DNA of 64,000 nucleotides. It comes from Leptasterias polaris (taxonomy: Eukaryota > Echinodermata > Asteroidea > Forcipulatida > Asteriidae). Positions 12,357 through 25,700 of the stretch are shown here, piece by piece. The notes beneath the pieces were generated by a model. The model saw only the letters and a program-made list of their open reading frames with translations. It had not been told where the DNA came from and did no database searches. Every line of letters starts with the position of its first letter. Within the stretch, counting starts at the first letter, position 1. The position numbers were made by a program, and so were the translations under genes. Location of the stretch: contig JAZGTN010000011.1 of the NCBI GenBank assembly GCA_037783415.1, positions 434,001 to 498,000 of the forward strand, written 5' to 3'.

Positions 12357-12859
12357 AATAGCCAAAACACGGCATCAGTGAACATTACCAATAAACCGAT
12401 AACCTTTGCATTCCTGACATCAAGAATAAGGAGCTACATGTATAACCTATTCATTTTATTCACTAAAATAGTTGCTATTTTGAAGGTAAGGTTGCCCCCG
12501 CCTGCAAACAGATAAAACCAGTCTGGTTACTAATACTGAAGCTGAAAAGTCATTGCGCCAAATTATGCTTGGGAATTGGTTGCGCAAACTGACTGTTTAA
12601 ATACATGTACTTGGCACTACGCCCCGCGCAACAGCAGGATTGCACAAGTATAAATGGGTAGTTGGGAAATGAGACTAAAGAGACCGTACTAAAGAAGGCA
12701 AACTCGTGACTGTGCACTACTTATAAGGCCCCGTAGTAGTTGATTAAAAAGGAAAAGAAAAAAGGGGTATTATCAATATCTAACAAAACTGTGTCCGTTT
12801 CCTGGGACTCCCTGTCTTTTGAGGTTGAGAATTCAACAAAGTAGAACTGATTAGAACAC

Positions 12860-13235
12860 AGATTTAAAGGGGCATAATCATTACCTTCAAATCTGTACAA
12901 CTTTTGCAGTTTGGACTTATTCCTTATCCTTTTAAGAATTTTTCGTACACAAAAACACCTACAGTGTTTTGTAATTAGTGAAGAAAAACATAAATTTGCC
13001 TCTTGACTTACGACCAGCGGTACGGTCCGCCATTTTTTGGAGTCATTGGTTCTACAACTTAAAAGATAGCAGAACGTGTTCTGTCATGAAACTACACACA
13101 AAAAACACAATTTCAAGGGATGTATGCGAATTATTACATACTACTTCTCAAATATCTTTCCAACCATATTCATTTCATAACAAACGCTTTTTATATCCCA
13201 AAGCGCCCAATCAGAAGGCAATGCGCCCATTTAAC
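12860..13235. mobile_element. Degenerate copy of the 24.5-kb palindromic MITE
   Basis: GGTCCGCCATTTT, the CATTTCATAACAAACG block and the terminal CAATCAGAAGGCAATGCGCCC correspond to the right half of the element at 24538-24926. The left end is poorly preserved. Confidence 0.5.
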
Positions 13236-14090
13236 GGATACCCATTTCATGGCATCAACAGCAAACGCACTGAGCAGGACTGACACCGAGCCCATTTCTT
13301 CCTAACGTTATAGTCCCCGGTAGGTAAATAAAGCTGTTTGATTTTGACTGCAAGTCTAGTTTCCCGGCTACCACTCAAATTGTGACACACAACAAACAAC
13401 CTGAGGTAATGCTTTCGTACTCTGCCGTTTTCTTAATTGTCAATATTCAATTAATTTTCCCTTTATTTGTTCCCTCTGTCCTGCCGTGTTCTTGCCTTTC
13501 CTCTGAACCATCAGCTATTTCAATAACCCTAACTGACTGGTACTTTCAATCCATCATTGGACGAATGCCTTCATGATTGATGGCTCTTCACTCATCTCTT
13601 ATGTATGCTACTCAGCGATAAACTATTGATGCATGAGTGGAAATGTATAAACTTAGAACGCACTTTCTTTATAGGGTGAAGATCTCTGCGTCGATTTGAA
13701 GACTTTTTTCTTCATAGAGCATTATAAAGGTCTCTTGAATATTTTAATAACCCAACATTAGGATGAAAAACGTAAGGTTTATTGCCATGGTAACGCCTGA
13801 GTGCGAACAGTTCAGACTCCCCCACCCCCCCTTAAAAGGGCATGGGAGAAATTATACAAATCTTATTTGGGGTATTTTGGGAGTTGAATACAACAAAGTC
13901 ACTATTCTCAAAGGCAAGTGAAAACATGAGATGAGGGTCGGGTATGCATGCAAAAACTGTTTTATGTCAATATAAACACCATTGAGTTTAATTCAATTAA
14001 ATTTACAGGATGCATGTTATTAACAAAAATGTCTATGATCATAGATTGATGAGCTCAAACTTTGCATCTTCCCGTGTATTAATATTTCTT
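13236..14090. other. Intergenic, nothing recognised
   Basis: No coding exon or repeat border could be supported. Confidence 0.4.
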
Positions 14091-14420
14091 TTAATGAATA
14101 ACAGTCTTCTGGAATGCCAAGAGATAATGAGACGCTTGCTCAGTTCCATCAACGATGTCACATTCATTTGCCCGTTGTCTCCTCAAATTGTACCCCGCTG
14201 GAATCACTGGTACCGCTCCCACCACCGCCCGTCTTTCCAGTGATGCTGTTTTGAGTTCGGTGGTATCACAACCTGACCATTCTCGGATGTTGTCTACCAA
14301 GAGCATCTTTGGTCGGCCCACGGAACAATGGCATCCCTCTGGCATCCCATCCACAACGGCTGCTACCAAGCCGCCTTGACGAACCACGTGGCCCAACCAA
14401 ACTGCCTTTCTTTCAACCAC
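14091..14420 (-). pseudogene. LINE reverse transcriptase 3' relic
   Basis: The minus-strand frame contains WLGHVVRQGG, then GRPKMLLVDNIREWSGCD and TTELKTASLERRA. This order is the usual C-terminal tail of invertebrate non-LTR retrotransposon polymerases. The catalytic RT core is absent, so it is a 5'-truncated insertion. I cannot assign the clade. Confidence 0.65.
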
Positions 14421-14988
14421 AGCACTGCTGCTGCTAAAGTACCATTGGTTGCCGATTGATCTCCATCAGTCTTTCATTGTCACATAGTCTTGCCACACAC
14501 ATTACATAAAACAATCGTAGACTTTCCCTTAGAAATAACGCCTACATGTAATCTTGATATTTATTTTGGGTATCCTATAGACCATTTAATTGAACAAAAA
14601 AGTGTTCTTGGACTAAAGCATAACTTATGAAAACGGTGCATTACTTTTTGAAGGAAGCAAGTGGCTGTGAGTGACCATAAAGACCTTCATATAAAGTATA
14701 ATACAGAGAGACCAACAATCTCTGAACTCATTTAACCATGGCTAAGCATAACCTCTTGCACGTGATTAGCACACTGCATTCTTGACAAAGTTCTTGTGCA
14801 CAATGCGACTATCACTGATTCACGTGCGCAGTTGAGACTGTCGAGAGTTACTAGACCTTAGAAATCATCAAATAAGACATTGTCCATTCGTCTGATAGTA
14901 TTGGAGAGGCTAAAGGTCTTCTGTGTTGAGATACCCTGCTCATGGTGCTGGAAGTTCTCTGGGATCTGTGAGCCATCATCGGGAAGGT

Positions 14989-15222
14989 ATAGACCCATTG
15001 CACAACGCGCAGCGCACTTGCACGCGCGTCTCCTGTCCGCCATTTTGGGAGTCAAAATGTTCACAAAAGGAATGGTACATGTGCTTACGCACCTCCGAAC
15101 AATGCGCGTCTACCATTCCTGCCTTTTGGGGAAGTCCATTCCTTTTGTGCACGTTTTGACTCCCAAAATGGCGGACAGGAGACGCGCGTGTATGCGCGCT
15201 GCGCGTTGTGCAATGGGTCTAT
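14989..15222. mobile_element. Long-arm foldback MITE (CGCGC/CCATTTTGGGAG type)
   Basis: The left arm starts ATAGACCCATTGCACAACGC and runs through CGTCTCCTGTCCGCCATTTTG. The right arm is its near-perfect reverse complement, ending GCAATGGGTCTAT. The arms are about 90 bp with a central loop. A shorter relative lies at 48963. Confidence 0.85.
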
Positions 15223-15552
15223 TCTTCTTCAACCTGTTTCAGCAGCCCGGTCATCTCTGGTGAGAGCGTTACCGAAAAGTAACAGGTTTTTCGTGAGTCC
15301 AACAGCACCACCCAAATTAACTTTTCACAATCTTGTTTTCCCGCCTGTGTTTAAATTGGACCACAGCGAATTTGTTCGTGGTCTTGGAAAGGACCCAGTG
15401 AAAAAAAATAAAAAAATTCAAACTTATCCATGGTAGTGATGGTCATGAAATTCATACTCCTGACTAGGACAGACCTATGAAGAAGTCCCAGTATCCCTGA
15501 ATGGCTAATTTACAAACCAAGTTTGGAGTTCCAAGTTTGCGAAGTCCTTCTT

Positions 15553-16040
15553 GATTTATCGCTCGGACAAAAATTTCACACAGGCACAAACACTCACGCA
15601 GCAGTGTTGCAACTATATGAACATTCTTTATGTGGACATTCATTTGCTCTGTACACTTAAGAAAAATCATATTCGTCACCACTGTAAAAAAAAAAAAAAA
15701 AAAAAAAACCTGTGGACGTTTGTAAGTCAATATAGTGTTTCAAGTCCCATATTGTGTCGACCTCTTTTGTTTTCAGGTCCAGACTTCGTATGTTATATGT
15801 AACACCTGCAAATGGTGACCTTCCGTTATCCCTCTATTTGTACTCAAAACCTTTTTGCAACAGCTCCCATTGGTTTTGTTCACTCTCCAGCTGGGGACCT
15901 TCCTACATCTGGGGACCCTATTGTCCCTCTGTTGTTCTATTTACCCGGTTTGAATGTGTTTGGGTGTACACAAACCCACCCACGCAGACGAACAGACGAG
16001 GCAAACACTATGCTTCGTCGGCAGGGCATAAAATTAAACT
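15553..16040. repeat. Interspersed repeat with a poly-A tract
   Basis: Stretches of GTGTGGAC/GTCCACAC-like sequence and GACCTCTTTTGTTTTCAGGTCC reappear in inverse orientation at about 60150-60310 (GACCTGAGAACAAAAGAGGTC). An A23 run lies at 15686-15708. Overlapping plus-strand frames of 80-100 codons look like chance. Confidence 0.45.
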
Positions 16041-16129
16041 ATACTAACAATTCACTTTTGAAATGTGGGTCAAAGTTTACGGTTCAGCCAGAGTCAATTG
16101 CATTTGGTAATTAAGTATTTAAAGGAATG

Positions 16130-16275
16130 CAAAAAATTGTCAGTGGCCTGACGTTTCGACCCTGTCTCGAACCCGAGAAAGACTCCGCTAAGGTCGAAAC
16201 GCCAAACCACTAACTAATAATATTTTGCATTTACACCATAGGTCTTTTTGGTTGGTATAAAGCAGTTTGCAACGG
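16130..16275. repeat. GGTCGAAACG repeat, copy 1
   Basis: A small inverted pair, GACGTTTCGACC and GGTCGAAACGCC, surrounds GAGAAAGACTC. It is followed by GCATTTACACCATAGGTC. The same order recurs at 23530-23640 and, degraded, at 30425-30545, so this is a dispersed family. Confidence 0.6.
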
Positions 16276-16378
16276 ATAATTCTATTTTATTAATTAAAGG
16301 AATAAATAAAGTATTTAGTTCTCTCCAAACTATAGTGTGGCAGATGTACTGGATGAGACAATCCTTCAAAAGTGACAA

Positions 16379-16505
16379 TAGACCACGTTCTTTTGGGACC
16401 ACGTTGGTCTCACGTACAATTGCTTTAACGCGTGGAGGAAACAAACAAACAAACACACTTAATTGGGTCCCAATGTTCGAATACGCGCGAGACTTAAACA
16501 GTTGT
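16379..16505. mobile_element. Fragment of the CGCGCGAGACTT element family
   Basis: The segment contains GGGACCACGTTGGTCTC and, at the right, CGAATACGCGCGAGACTT. Both match the termini of elements at 25830-26538 and 39405-39955. It sits immediately downstream of hydrolase exon 22. Confidence 0.5.
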
Positions 16506-16516
16506 TAGAGACTCAC

Positions 16517-16793
16517 CTTAATCGTGCTCAATCTGAAAGGAACCCTCTGCCGCAAAACTTGCACCCCAAATAATCCCTCGCTGGATGCTGGGTTTACCAC
16601 ACTCAGAGTGAAGTCCTCCTCTTCCGATGTCTCCATCACATTGTATCGACTGTATCGGTTCCTCGTCGGGCAAGAGGTATCGCAAGTATCGGCAGTCCCA
16701 GAGATCGGCGGCTGATTTTCAACTCGTTTTGCGGCCTTTTCGGTAAAATTATTGACATGGGGATCATTGACAGCACCTCCATCATTTGTCTTC
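16517..16793 (-). CDS. Hydrolase exon 22
   Basis: The acceptor GTGACCAG and donor AAG/GTGAGT bound 277 nt. The exon completes Trp645 and adds 92 residues, including TNDGGAVNDPHVNNF and EEDFTLSVVNPASSEG, and ends RVPFRLSTIK. Reading through the donor would give a stop after three more residues, an alternative short end. Part of this exon is duplicated at 10963-11056. Confidence 0.88.
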
Positions 16794-19700
16794 CTGGTCA
16801 CCAGAGAAACAAGAAAAGAAAAAAAAGGGGAAAAAATCACAGAATTACACATGAAGAAGTATTTAAAAAATAGTTATTTCTATATATCCGCCTCCCCCCC
16901 CCCCCCCATACAAAAATTAAAATAACATAAAAAATACATAAAAAATAAAAATCCCATGGCAATAATTCTAACTCCAACACCAATGGAAAAGAAATTGGTA
17001 TGCCTGACCCAATATTGTGGTTGGCTTGGTTTTGCACGAAAATGCAAAAATTTTGGAGGATTGAGATTATAGTAAGGGTAAACCAAAGTTCCTAGCAGTG
17101 CCATATTTCCGCAACAGGACAGTGTATACAGCAATCCTTCACCGATCTTGAACTCTTGGTGGCAGCAGATACCGCCATTATTGCGGTGGTACCTGGGTGG
17201 TACTGCGCTGCCTAGCGACGGGTTTAAGCGATTTGCAAAGTGAAAGTCCAATAACCCGCGACTGATCAAATGATCGCCGTGTAGCCCAAACCTTATACCA
17301 GTCGCTAAGCAGCGCAGTACCACCCAGGTACACCGCAGTAATGGAGGCATATCTGCTGCCACCAAGAGTTCAAGATCGGTGAAGGATTGCTGTATATATG
17401 AAGAATACTTACTAACATGAAGTACATGTAGGTCTACGACACACACGCTTTCCTTTGAACCACACATACAATAAAGAGTCTCCCAAGGTCGAATTAAGTC
17501 TTCTGATGCACTTATCTCATTTTTCAATAAAAAGAGTCCTCATGAAGGTGGGGGACAAATTACAAATGTACCACACTTTAAATGGTGGAAATGCCATTTT
17601 ATTGAATACTCTTTCAGAGCGAAGTTCGAAACATGACGTCATCAGACATACAAAACAAATGGGTCTGTACATGACAAAGGTGCATTTTGCGCCAGTCATA
17701 AGTTCGATGTCGTTTTGATTGAATTTCATCAGAATTCTGAAATGAACTGAACATTCTCTGTAAACAAAAATGTAGACCTTTGAAATTTGAAATATGACGG
17801 CATTGATGATTTTGACAAAATTTGCACTTACGCCATTTTAAGGCGAGGTTGGAGACTTGAGTGGCGAGTGCGTCACAAAACTAACCTTGGAACCCTTTTT
17901 AAAACGTGCATTTTTCTGCAACCGTAATTGCACAAGATTTGCTTCAAAACAGTGAGCAAGGCCATAAAATTGGGCCCATCAAGTCTGAACCACGTCAACT
18001 GCCCTTTTTGAAATATTCACCATCAGGTCAACTCCGCAGAGGTATACTTGTTTATTTATCACTCCAAGTGCTTCTTTAAAGATGTATTACGTACATCATT
18101 GGAAGAGTAAATTCTTGCCCAAAGTTTTCAAAAACACACAAAACAAACAACCTTTGGAAATATATTATCATTAGCCTAGGTAGTTCCATTAAAAACAAGA
18201 AACAGTTATGTTTTGTTGTCTTGGTTTTTGAACACGCTAGTACAAGCTTGTTTCGATTGCAGAAATCTAAATAAGCAATGGTGATTGGGGAGTCTTCGAA
18301 ATTATATTTTCAAGCCCAGCAAGCCGTCATTTCGAAAAAGGCCATTTTCTTTTGCTTTTACTCTATGATCAGCCGGGTCCAAATTCATTCCTCTGCTGAC
18401 CAAGGAATTCTGCACTTTCGATCACAATTCTCTGCTTATAGGGCAAGCATCAAACAGTAAGCATCAAATGTTTGTGCTAAGTGTGTCATAAAGAAAGCTA
18501 AGTAATGCGCACAATGCCAAATTTTCTGTCTTAGGCTGTGAAATACACCTAAATTAAGCCGTTTTGCTTGAAAGTAGGAATCTTTCAATCCTTAGTCTGG
18601 TTTCTAAAGAAATGTGATTTTACACACATTTATTGACTTTTTGAAGAGTTCATTTCCATGAATTTCAAGAAACGAACACGGATGTACAATTTATATAATT
18701 TCTTTGCAATTAATGAAATTGGGGAACTACACAATTACTACTTTCTTTGTTTCAAATTAATCAGGTAAAGTAATAATCGAGTGTGGGTTTTTTTTGTGTG
18801 TAGAGAAGTGCCAACTTTTTACATAATTCATTAATTATTTAGACTGAGAGATTGTGAATTTTGATGTTGAATATCACCCAGTCTGTTTGAGGTGTAACAA
18901 TAATGCTTGCTAATGCATAAATAAAAGTGGTCAGAATTGTCCTCATAATCATAATGTATAAATTCGTTTAGCTGTTTACTCAACTACCTTTATGTAGGCC
19001 TAAGGTTCGGCATTGCAGGGTTTCCAATGCTTCCCATTTTTATCCAGGGCACGTTTAACGCGTGTCAAATACACACACTGAAGTATAAATACACTTGCTA
19101 ATCAGTTTCTAATGAAGCATGCCCCCTCCACGTGCAGTTAGTTCACTCTGATATGTATATATATATATATCTTTGTTTTCTTCTTTTCTTTTGCTATTGG
19201 CAGGCTTTAGTATTAACATTAAATCGTCATTTTGAAAGCTTGTAATATAAAGCTCGTACAAATACCAATCCTCTAGAGTACTTCCCTCTGAATTACTGTC
19301 AAAGTTGAGAAAACGTCTGACAATGCACCACAAAATCACTGTAACTAAACTCGATTGTCGCTATCAAAATTAAAATGCATATAGGTACGTGCACAAAATC
19401 CATGACAAAGCTGTATTTTGCCGTACACCTTATTTGACAAAGGTTGCTTGTTTGTTGAGTTTATTGAAATCAAAGAATGAACTTGAATTTAATCTTCCAT
19501 AAACCACTGATGCTATACGCCTTTTGTAAGTGCTACTGCATTTTGTTGTGATAAATTTCACGTCAGTTTCAGATAGGCTAGTAAACGGATTCCACAAGTA
19601 CATGCGACGGACTTCAACAAGTGGATTAGCTCAACTATTGTCCCAGTAATGCGATTCCTTGGAGTATTCTTTTTTTCCTGAGGCGTCAGTCGAGGGAAAA

Positions 19701-22700
19701 TAAATTCTGGGGATCACTGAGAGAAGGTATAGTTTGTTTTATTTCACGCGTGATATGAAGTTAATGTTTGTTTTAAACACCTCTTGCAGAGATTCTGAAG
19801 AATTATTAAGTAGCGTTTGAACTAAAGGTGGTTAAAGATTGGCTTTCGATAGTACAAGCCTGGATTACCTTCGAAGAATGGTTTTTATAATTTGTTCACC
19901 GACCAAAAATTGAATCTGGGAAACGATTTATGCATGAATCGTTTTTGTTTGTTTTATATTTTAATTTTTGAGGGTTGGTGTCCGTTCGCGAATGCTGCGG
20001 CCAGAGATGCGGCTGGTATCCGCTGTCACCTCGTTAAACGTGAATGTATTCGACCTCCCATAGGAAAAAATAAATAAAGCGACAGGTTTTTCCCCCCTTT
20101 TCCCCCTCTTTTTTCTCAACAAGTAGACACTGTATTCAGCTGAAACTTTTACATTTGACTTGTATTGTATCTTTCTTTATATAAAAGCTTCCACTAATAA
20201 GCGCTACGTTCACAAAAACCAATCTATGACCCAACCTTGAAAGTTGTACGGCTCGTTTTTCACAGATTGGAAATACATTGTTTTTATAGATTTTTATAGA
20301 ATTTTGACAAATGATGATGTAATCGAAACGAAAAAACTTAAAACTAACACAATATTTTGCATATGACACGGAAAATGCACAAAATACATAGGCCTAACAT
20401 GCAAAACATTTTGTACATGACTGATGGGCGTGAGATAATCTCGGTATCCCGATATTAATTCAATTTTAGTTTCATGGGCAGATTGTTTCGTGCATCACGT
20501 TAAATAAAAACTAATAACTTTTTCAAATCTATTTTGGGGGTCAAATCTGCCAGAAATCGGACCTGGCATCTTTAACTCAGAAAGTCTTGATGGAGGTTAG
20601 CCGGCATATAGCCACTCCTTACGGCAAACAAGTTTGTCGACTCTTCACTCCAAAAAGCTTTCATCAAGGGTATCACCGGCGTAATCGAACACAATCAAGT
20701 CCTCAACGAAATCATTTCCCATACAGCTCCAAAAAGCTTCTTTGATCTTGAGGACGCTTTTGGATCAGTCCATCGTGAACTCATCAGTCACTCCACTCAA
20801 CAGATTTTCACTTCCGCCAGTGATCAAAACCTACATTAATTTCATCTTGTTAACGTTTTTAGACTAATCTTTTATAAAGTTCTCTGCCTAAGGAATCGCA
20901 CTTTGACAGGTTTTTTTTTTGACCTTCGAATCTTGTTGCACACTCCCCACACTCCCTATGACGGCATCCTCCATAGTCTGGTTCCGGAACATCATGACGA
21001 AAAAATGCTTGGGAAAAGGTCATCACAAGTCATTATTCCACTAATCATTCAACGACAATGGCAGTAGACTGCAATAATTCATTATACAGAAACAAAATTG
21101 ACTTGGTGTCTTACATGAACAAATTGCGTCTTTCTGCTAATAATTTCCTTTTAAAAAAATGAACAAAAACACGAGGTGTTCCCGGCGGAGTACCTTAACA
21201 CCTAAAACACCGATCAAAAACAGAAGTGTTATGGACATAGTGCCCGAACATCTAATGAACATTGCATCACCGGAAGAAGAAGAAACCAAACAATTCATCA
21301 GAAAATTGTATTATTTAAAAAAATTGGAAGTTGATTGAGTATCGTCCTGGAGCAATTTGCCATCCTTGCACTAATCACCTTTTTAAAAAAATAAATAAAA
21401 AAATAAAAAATTAAATACCGGAAGACGAAGAAACCATATCAAACATCACAACAATTTTTTATTTTTTTTAAATAATTCCATGAATTATAGGTTTATGAAA
21501 TACTTCTTGGAAAACAGAGGATTGTTATGAGTGATCGATTGACACAAATCTATGTTTTTGTGTTGTTTTTTGTGGTTTTTTAATACAAAAATAGATTCTG
21601 TACCTTGGCTCTAAGGACACAGGGATCAGCGTTAACCTTGGATTAATAATTAACCCAAGCACTTCACCGAGAAACCTACATGAAAAATGCAACATTACAA
21701 AATTAAAAGGGAGTTTTCACCATGGATGTATTACTTACAATGCTATGGTTGGGTGAATCTTCAACGGAATTTCACTTGCAAGTTAGTTAGTAGTTAAAAG
21801 ACAATGTTTAAAAGCGCCTATAATAAAATAGTGCCTATATAAAAAATTATTATTAACTGTGTATTCTAATAAAATTTCTCTGACAGAAAATGAACATTTC
21901 ACTGCTCTGTTTCTACGAATTTATATTCACCGGCATTTAACTAGAGGCTTTTAACCCCTTTAAAATCAATCACCCGCAACAAAACAACCACACTGACAAA
22001 CCAGCCTTTTGATAAATGCACACAGCACTGCTAATAGCTTGGGCAAATGTTCCGGCTAAATGGGTTTTCGCTATCTTAATTTTGTTTTTCGTTTATAAAC
22101 TAATTGGGAGCAAGGACAAAACACATAGAAATTGTCATAATAGCTTGCAGGCAAGCACAGACCACCATTGCAGGCAACCAAACATTGTTCAATTAGTATC
22201 ACAATGGTCGTTGACGACTCGATGCAATTAAGGCTTATTTATATCCTTGATTTGAGGGACGGAGCGTCCACGTCTACGGCATATGGCACTCTTGCGAAGT
22301 CATAATGTAATGTTGACATTCATAGTAAAAACGACTTAAAGGGGGATGTATCAGTCAAATCTGATCTCCCACAACGGCATGGGATCTCTCCTTTTCCTTC
22401 GGATTGCTAAATGAAGAAAGGTTTTCCACAAATACCCCAACACCTGTAATCTAAAAATGTTCCCATGGTATTGCCCGAGTTAAATGGATATCATTATATT
22501 TGTACGGGTAAACCAATCGTACACGGAAGGTAAGCCAATCTCAAGTCAAACGGATGGAGTATGCAGTCCTAATAACCATATGCGCATTATAGAATTCTGG
22601 TTGAGTCATTAAGGATTTTAGCTCAAAATCCCATGGGCTCAATTTCACAAAGAGCTACGATTGATCTTAAGTTGTGTGCCAATCTGAATTGCAGAGCAAA

Positions 22701-25700
22701 ATGTGATGTCACAATGCAAATCACTATGGCGATATTGACTGCTCTGCTAAAGGTAAATTTTAGCGCTTTGTGAAATCCAGCCCAGATTCTTTAGCACTCT
22801 TAGTCTGGAAATCCAAATTCTAGATTAATCTCAGGTTCTGAATTCATAGAGGAAGTCATTTTACAAAGACTACACTCCAATTCAACAGGACACATAATTT
22901 ACAGGTATGGTAGTTTTAAGTTGTGCGTCAGATGTAACAGATGTTCTAATTTGTTTCAAACATTGCTGTCATGTTTTTGTTTTTTTATATACTACACAAA
23001 CAGATCCCTTTCATTTGATTGGTGGATCACCCATCATGTGTTATCCATTATTCTGCCAACTGTGATGTTCCACAATTTAATACTGGAGTCCAATAAAGAT
23101 AATAATTGTGGGTTCGCAGCGTCGTTTCCAAAATAATTGCTCCCCGCCCGCCAAACGTCCTGTCACGGTGGCCAGGGTTGGTGTCTACATGTAGTCGTCC
23201 TCTTTTTTGTTTTTGTTGTGCCCTACCTGTTCATCTGTTCTTGCAGGACTCTTTTACTACTATAGTACTTTAGCTCAATGCACACGCTTGCTCAGGGGCC
23301 CACAACCTTACATGCTGTGCTTCCTTTGTGCTCCACCACAGTGTCCCTCATTTTCAATATTTATTGTTGACATCAGATCCATTATCAATTCTCTATCTGT
23401 TATTCTCCATATAAATTGTACTTGATATTTGATGTTGAAGAACATGCAATACTTGGCCAATACGTCCAGAGAAGGATACACACAAAAAGTAGCAAACATA
23501 ACCTGTCGGTGTATGTTGATGTCATTTAGCCTTAGAGAAAGACTCTGCTAGGGTCGAAACGTCAGGCCATTAACCATTTTTTTTGCATTTACACCACAGG
23601 TCATTTTGGTTGGTAGGCAGTTTGCAAAAGGTAAGTCTTTTTTCTCAAAATAGGGACAAAAGACACAAATGTGAGACCCAGTGCACTAACAATGCTCCAG
23701 CAAAAAAAATCAAATATAAAACTAGGATACATCCTCCCCACTCTTCAAAAACATATTTAAAAAATATATATATATATTCCGCGAAGCCTTCTTAATTTGC
23801 GTCACGAATAAACAGCATAAATTATGGAGATGAACAGTGGGTAGTTTTTAAGCTTGTAAACACATTGCCTAACTTTGACCATTGTGTTAGAGAGACATCA
23901 TTATGCCTAACTTTGAGATAACATTGACTCACAGAGAGCAGATTCTCTTTTGCCTAACTTTTGTACAGCAAATATATGTTATTGTTCCTTATATTTATTA
24001 TTGATTCTGCCTATGACATGAAAGCAACTTAGGCAGTAAAAATTTGATAAAATGTAGCTTAAATTCAAGTAAATTGTACCAATGGAATTTTTGTCAACTG
24101 GGCGCACAAGACTTCATCTATGTCCCTTTAAGGCAGAGGGCAGGAAATCAGGGTTTTTTCATATAAAAATATCCACCAATGAATGTCACAAATGAATACT
24201 AATTTCAGAAAGATAATTGGCAGAACTTTCGCACCCATTTGAAATGCGCCTTTAGGCGAGTCTTAAAAATGCTGATGCCATTATGTTCCAGTAAGACCGT
24301 TTTTTTCTATCATACTTTTTATTCATTGCAAGATGAGAAAAACAAATGACTTACCAAGTGTCCCACCACCAATGGTCCTTGCCAGGCAACTCGCTGTATG
24401 TAACATTCACTTTGGTTTCTTTCAAGAGACGAACCATACGCCTAATTAAAAAAAATAATAATAACGCAAAAGTATTCAAACCTATTTGTGATGAATGAAT
24501 CTAAACAGTACACAGTTAACCAAATCAATGGCAGCTTTTAAAGGGACACCTTGCCTCAGATTGGGCGATTTGGGCTATGAAAAGCATTTGAAACCGTTTG
24601 TTATGAAATGCATGTGGTTAGAAAGATGTTTTAAAAGCAGAATATAATGATCCTGACAAATATGCCTCGAAATTATGTGGTTTTCCTTTTACTTGGTGAA
24701 CCAACACGATCCGCCATTTTGAAGAGCCAAATTTTTTACTCCACAAAATGGCGGACCGTGTTAGTTCACAAAGTAAAGGAAAACCAAACAATTCGGAGGC
24801 ATATTTGTGTGGATCAATATATTCTACTTTTAAAACATCATTCTAACCATATGCATATCATAACAAACGGTTTCAAATGCTTTTCATAGCCCAAATCGCC
24901 CAATCCGAGGCAATGTGTCCTTTTAAGTTTGTCTTGTTATATTAATTGTTGTTGTGTTTTATTTGTTTTGTTATTGTATAAAGAAGGGCCCAAATGACAG
25001 CAACTCTACAGCTGGTTACCAATCCATGCGAAATGTAGACCAGGTCGCCCCAGGACAGCATGGACAAATGTAATCCAGACTGGGCAATGGGTTGTCTGTG
25101 GAGGAGGCAGAAGTGGCAGCTCAAAATGGGTCTATTTTGTGACGCTGACTAATGATGATAATGATAAAGAGGGATTCCACTGGACAACCTTACTCTTTGG
25201 ACACCTCCATCCACACACTCTCTATGTGCAAGTTATTGCAATAATATAAAGTATTAAACAGTATAATTACCCATGTTCTGGTGCATGTGTGTGATGCCAA
25301 AAATAAAAAGAAAAAGAACCCTCTTACTGACTGAACATGTTGCAAGCAGCTCCTGAGACGATTAGCTTACAAAGGGTTTTTTTAATGATGGGAACTTTCA
25401 AGTTTTGACACACACCTTACGAAATAGGGATGGACTGTTCTGTCATTTGCACCCACTCTTGCTAAAACTGGAATACCCTGGAAGAAAAACAAAAACAAAC
25501 GAAATTAAAATAACCAATTTATAAAGAGATGTTTATAAGTAAAACCTGAACGATTTCTTTCAAACAAAGAATGATCTTTTAAGAGAGTTTGAAAACTACT
25601 GGGTATTATCCAAGAATGAATTTTTGGTTTTATGTTTTCTTTAAACCATATGAGTTTTAGAATCTCCCTGCCTTTGACTTCTATGAACCCTAGTTTGAAT

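Larger units (their letters stand above)
16794..24354 (-). other. Hydrolase intron 21 (7.6 kb)
   Basis: The longest intron apart from the 5' region. It carries a poly-C tract at 16893-16908 and the elements listed between 17125 and 23640. The TG/G phase across it restores the conserved WWWDT-W-KTNDGG junction, so no exon appears to be missing. Confidence 0.75.

Noticed and set aside
16505..16516. Stop three codons after exon 22 as the true gene end
   Set aside because: Possible only by reading through a strong GTGAGT donor, with no poly-A signal seen; I keep it as an alternative.
16880..17527. 215-codon minus-strand frame
   Set aside because: It runs across both arms of a foldback element and a poly-C tract in intron 21; composition is not protein-like.
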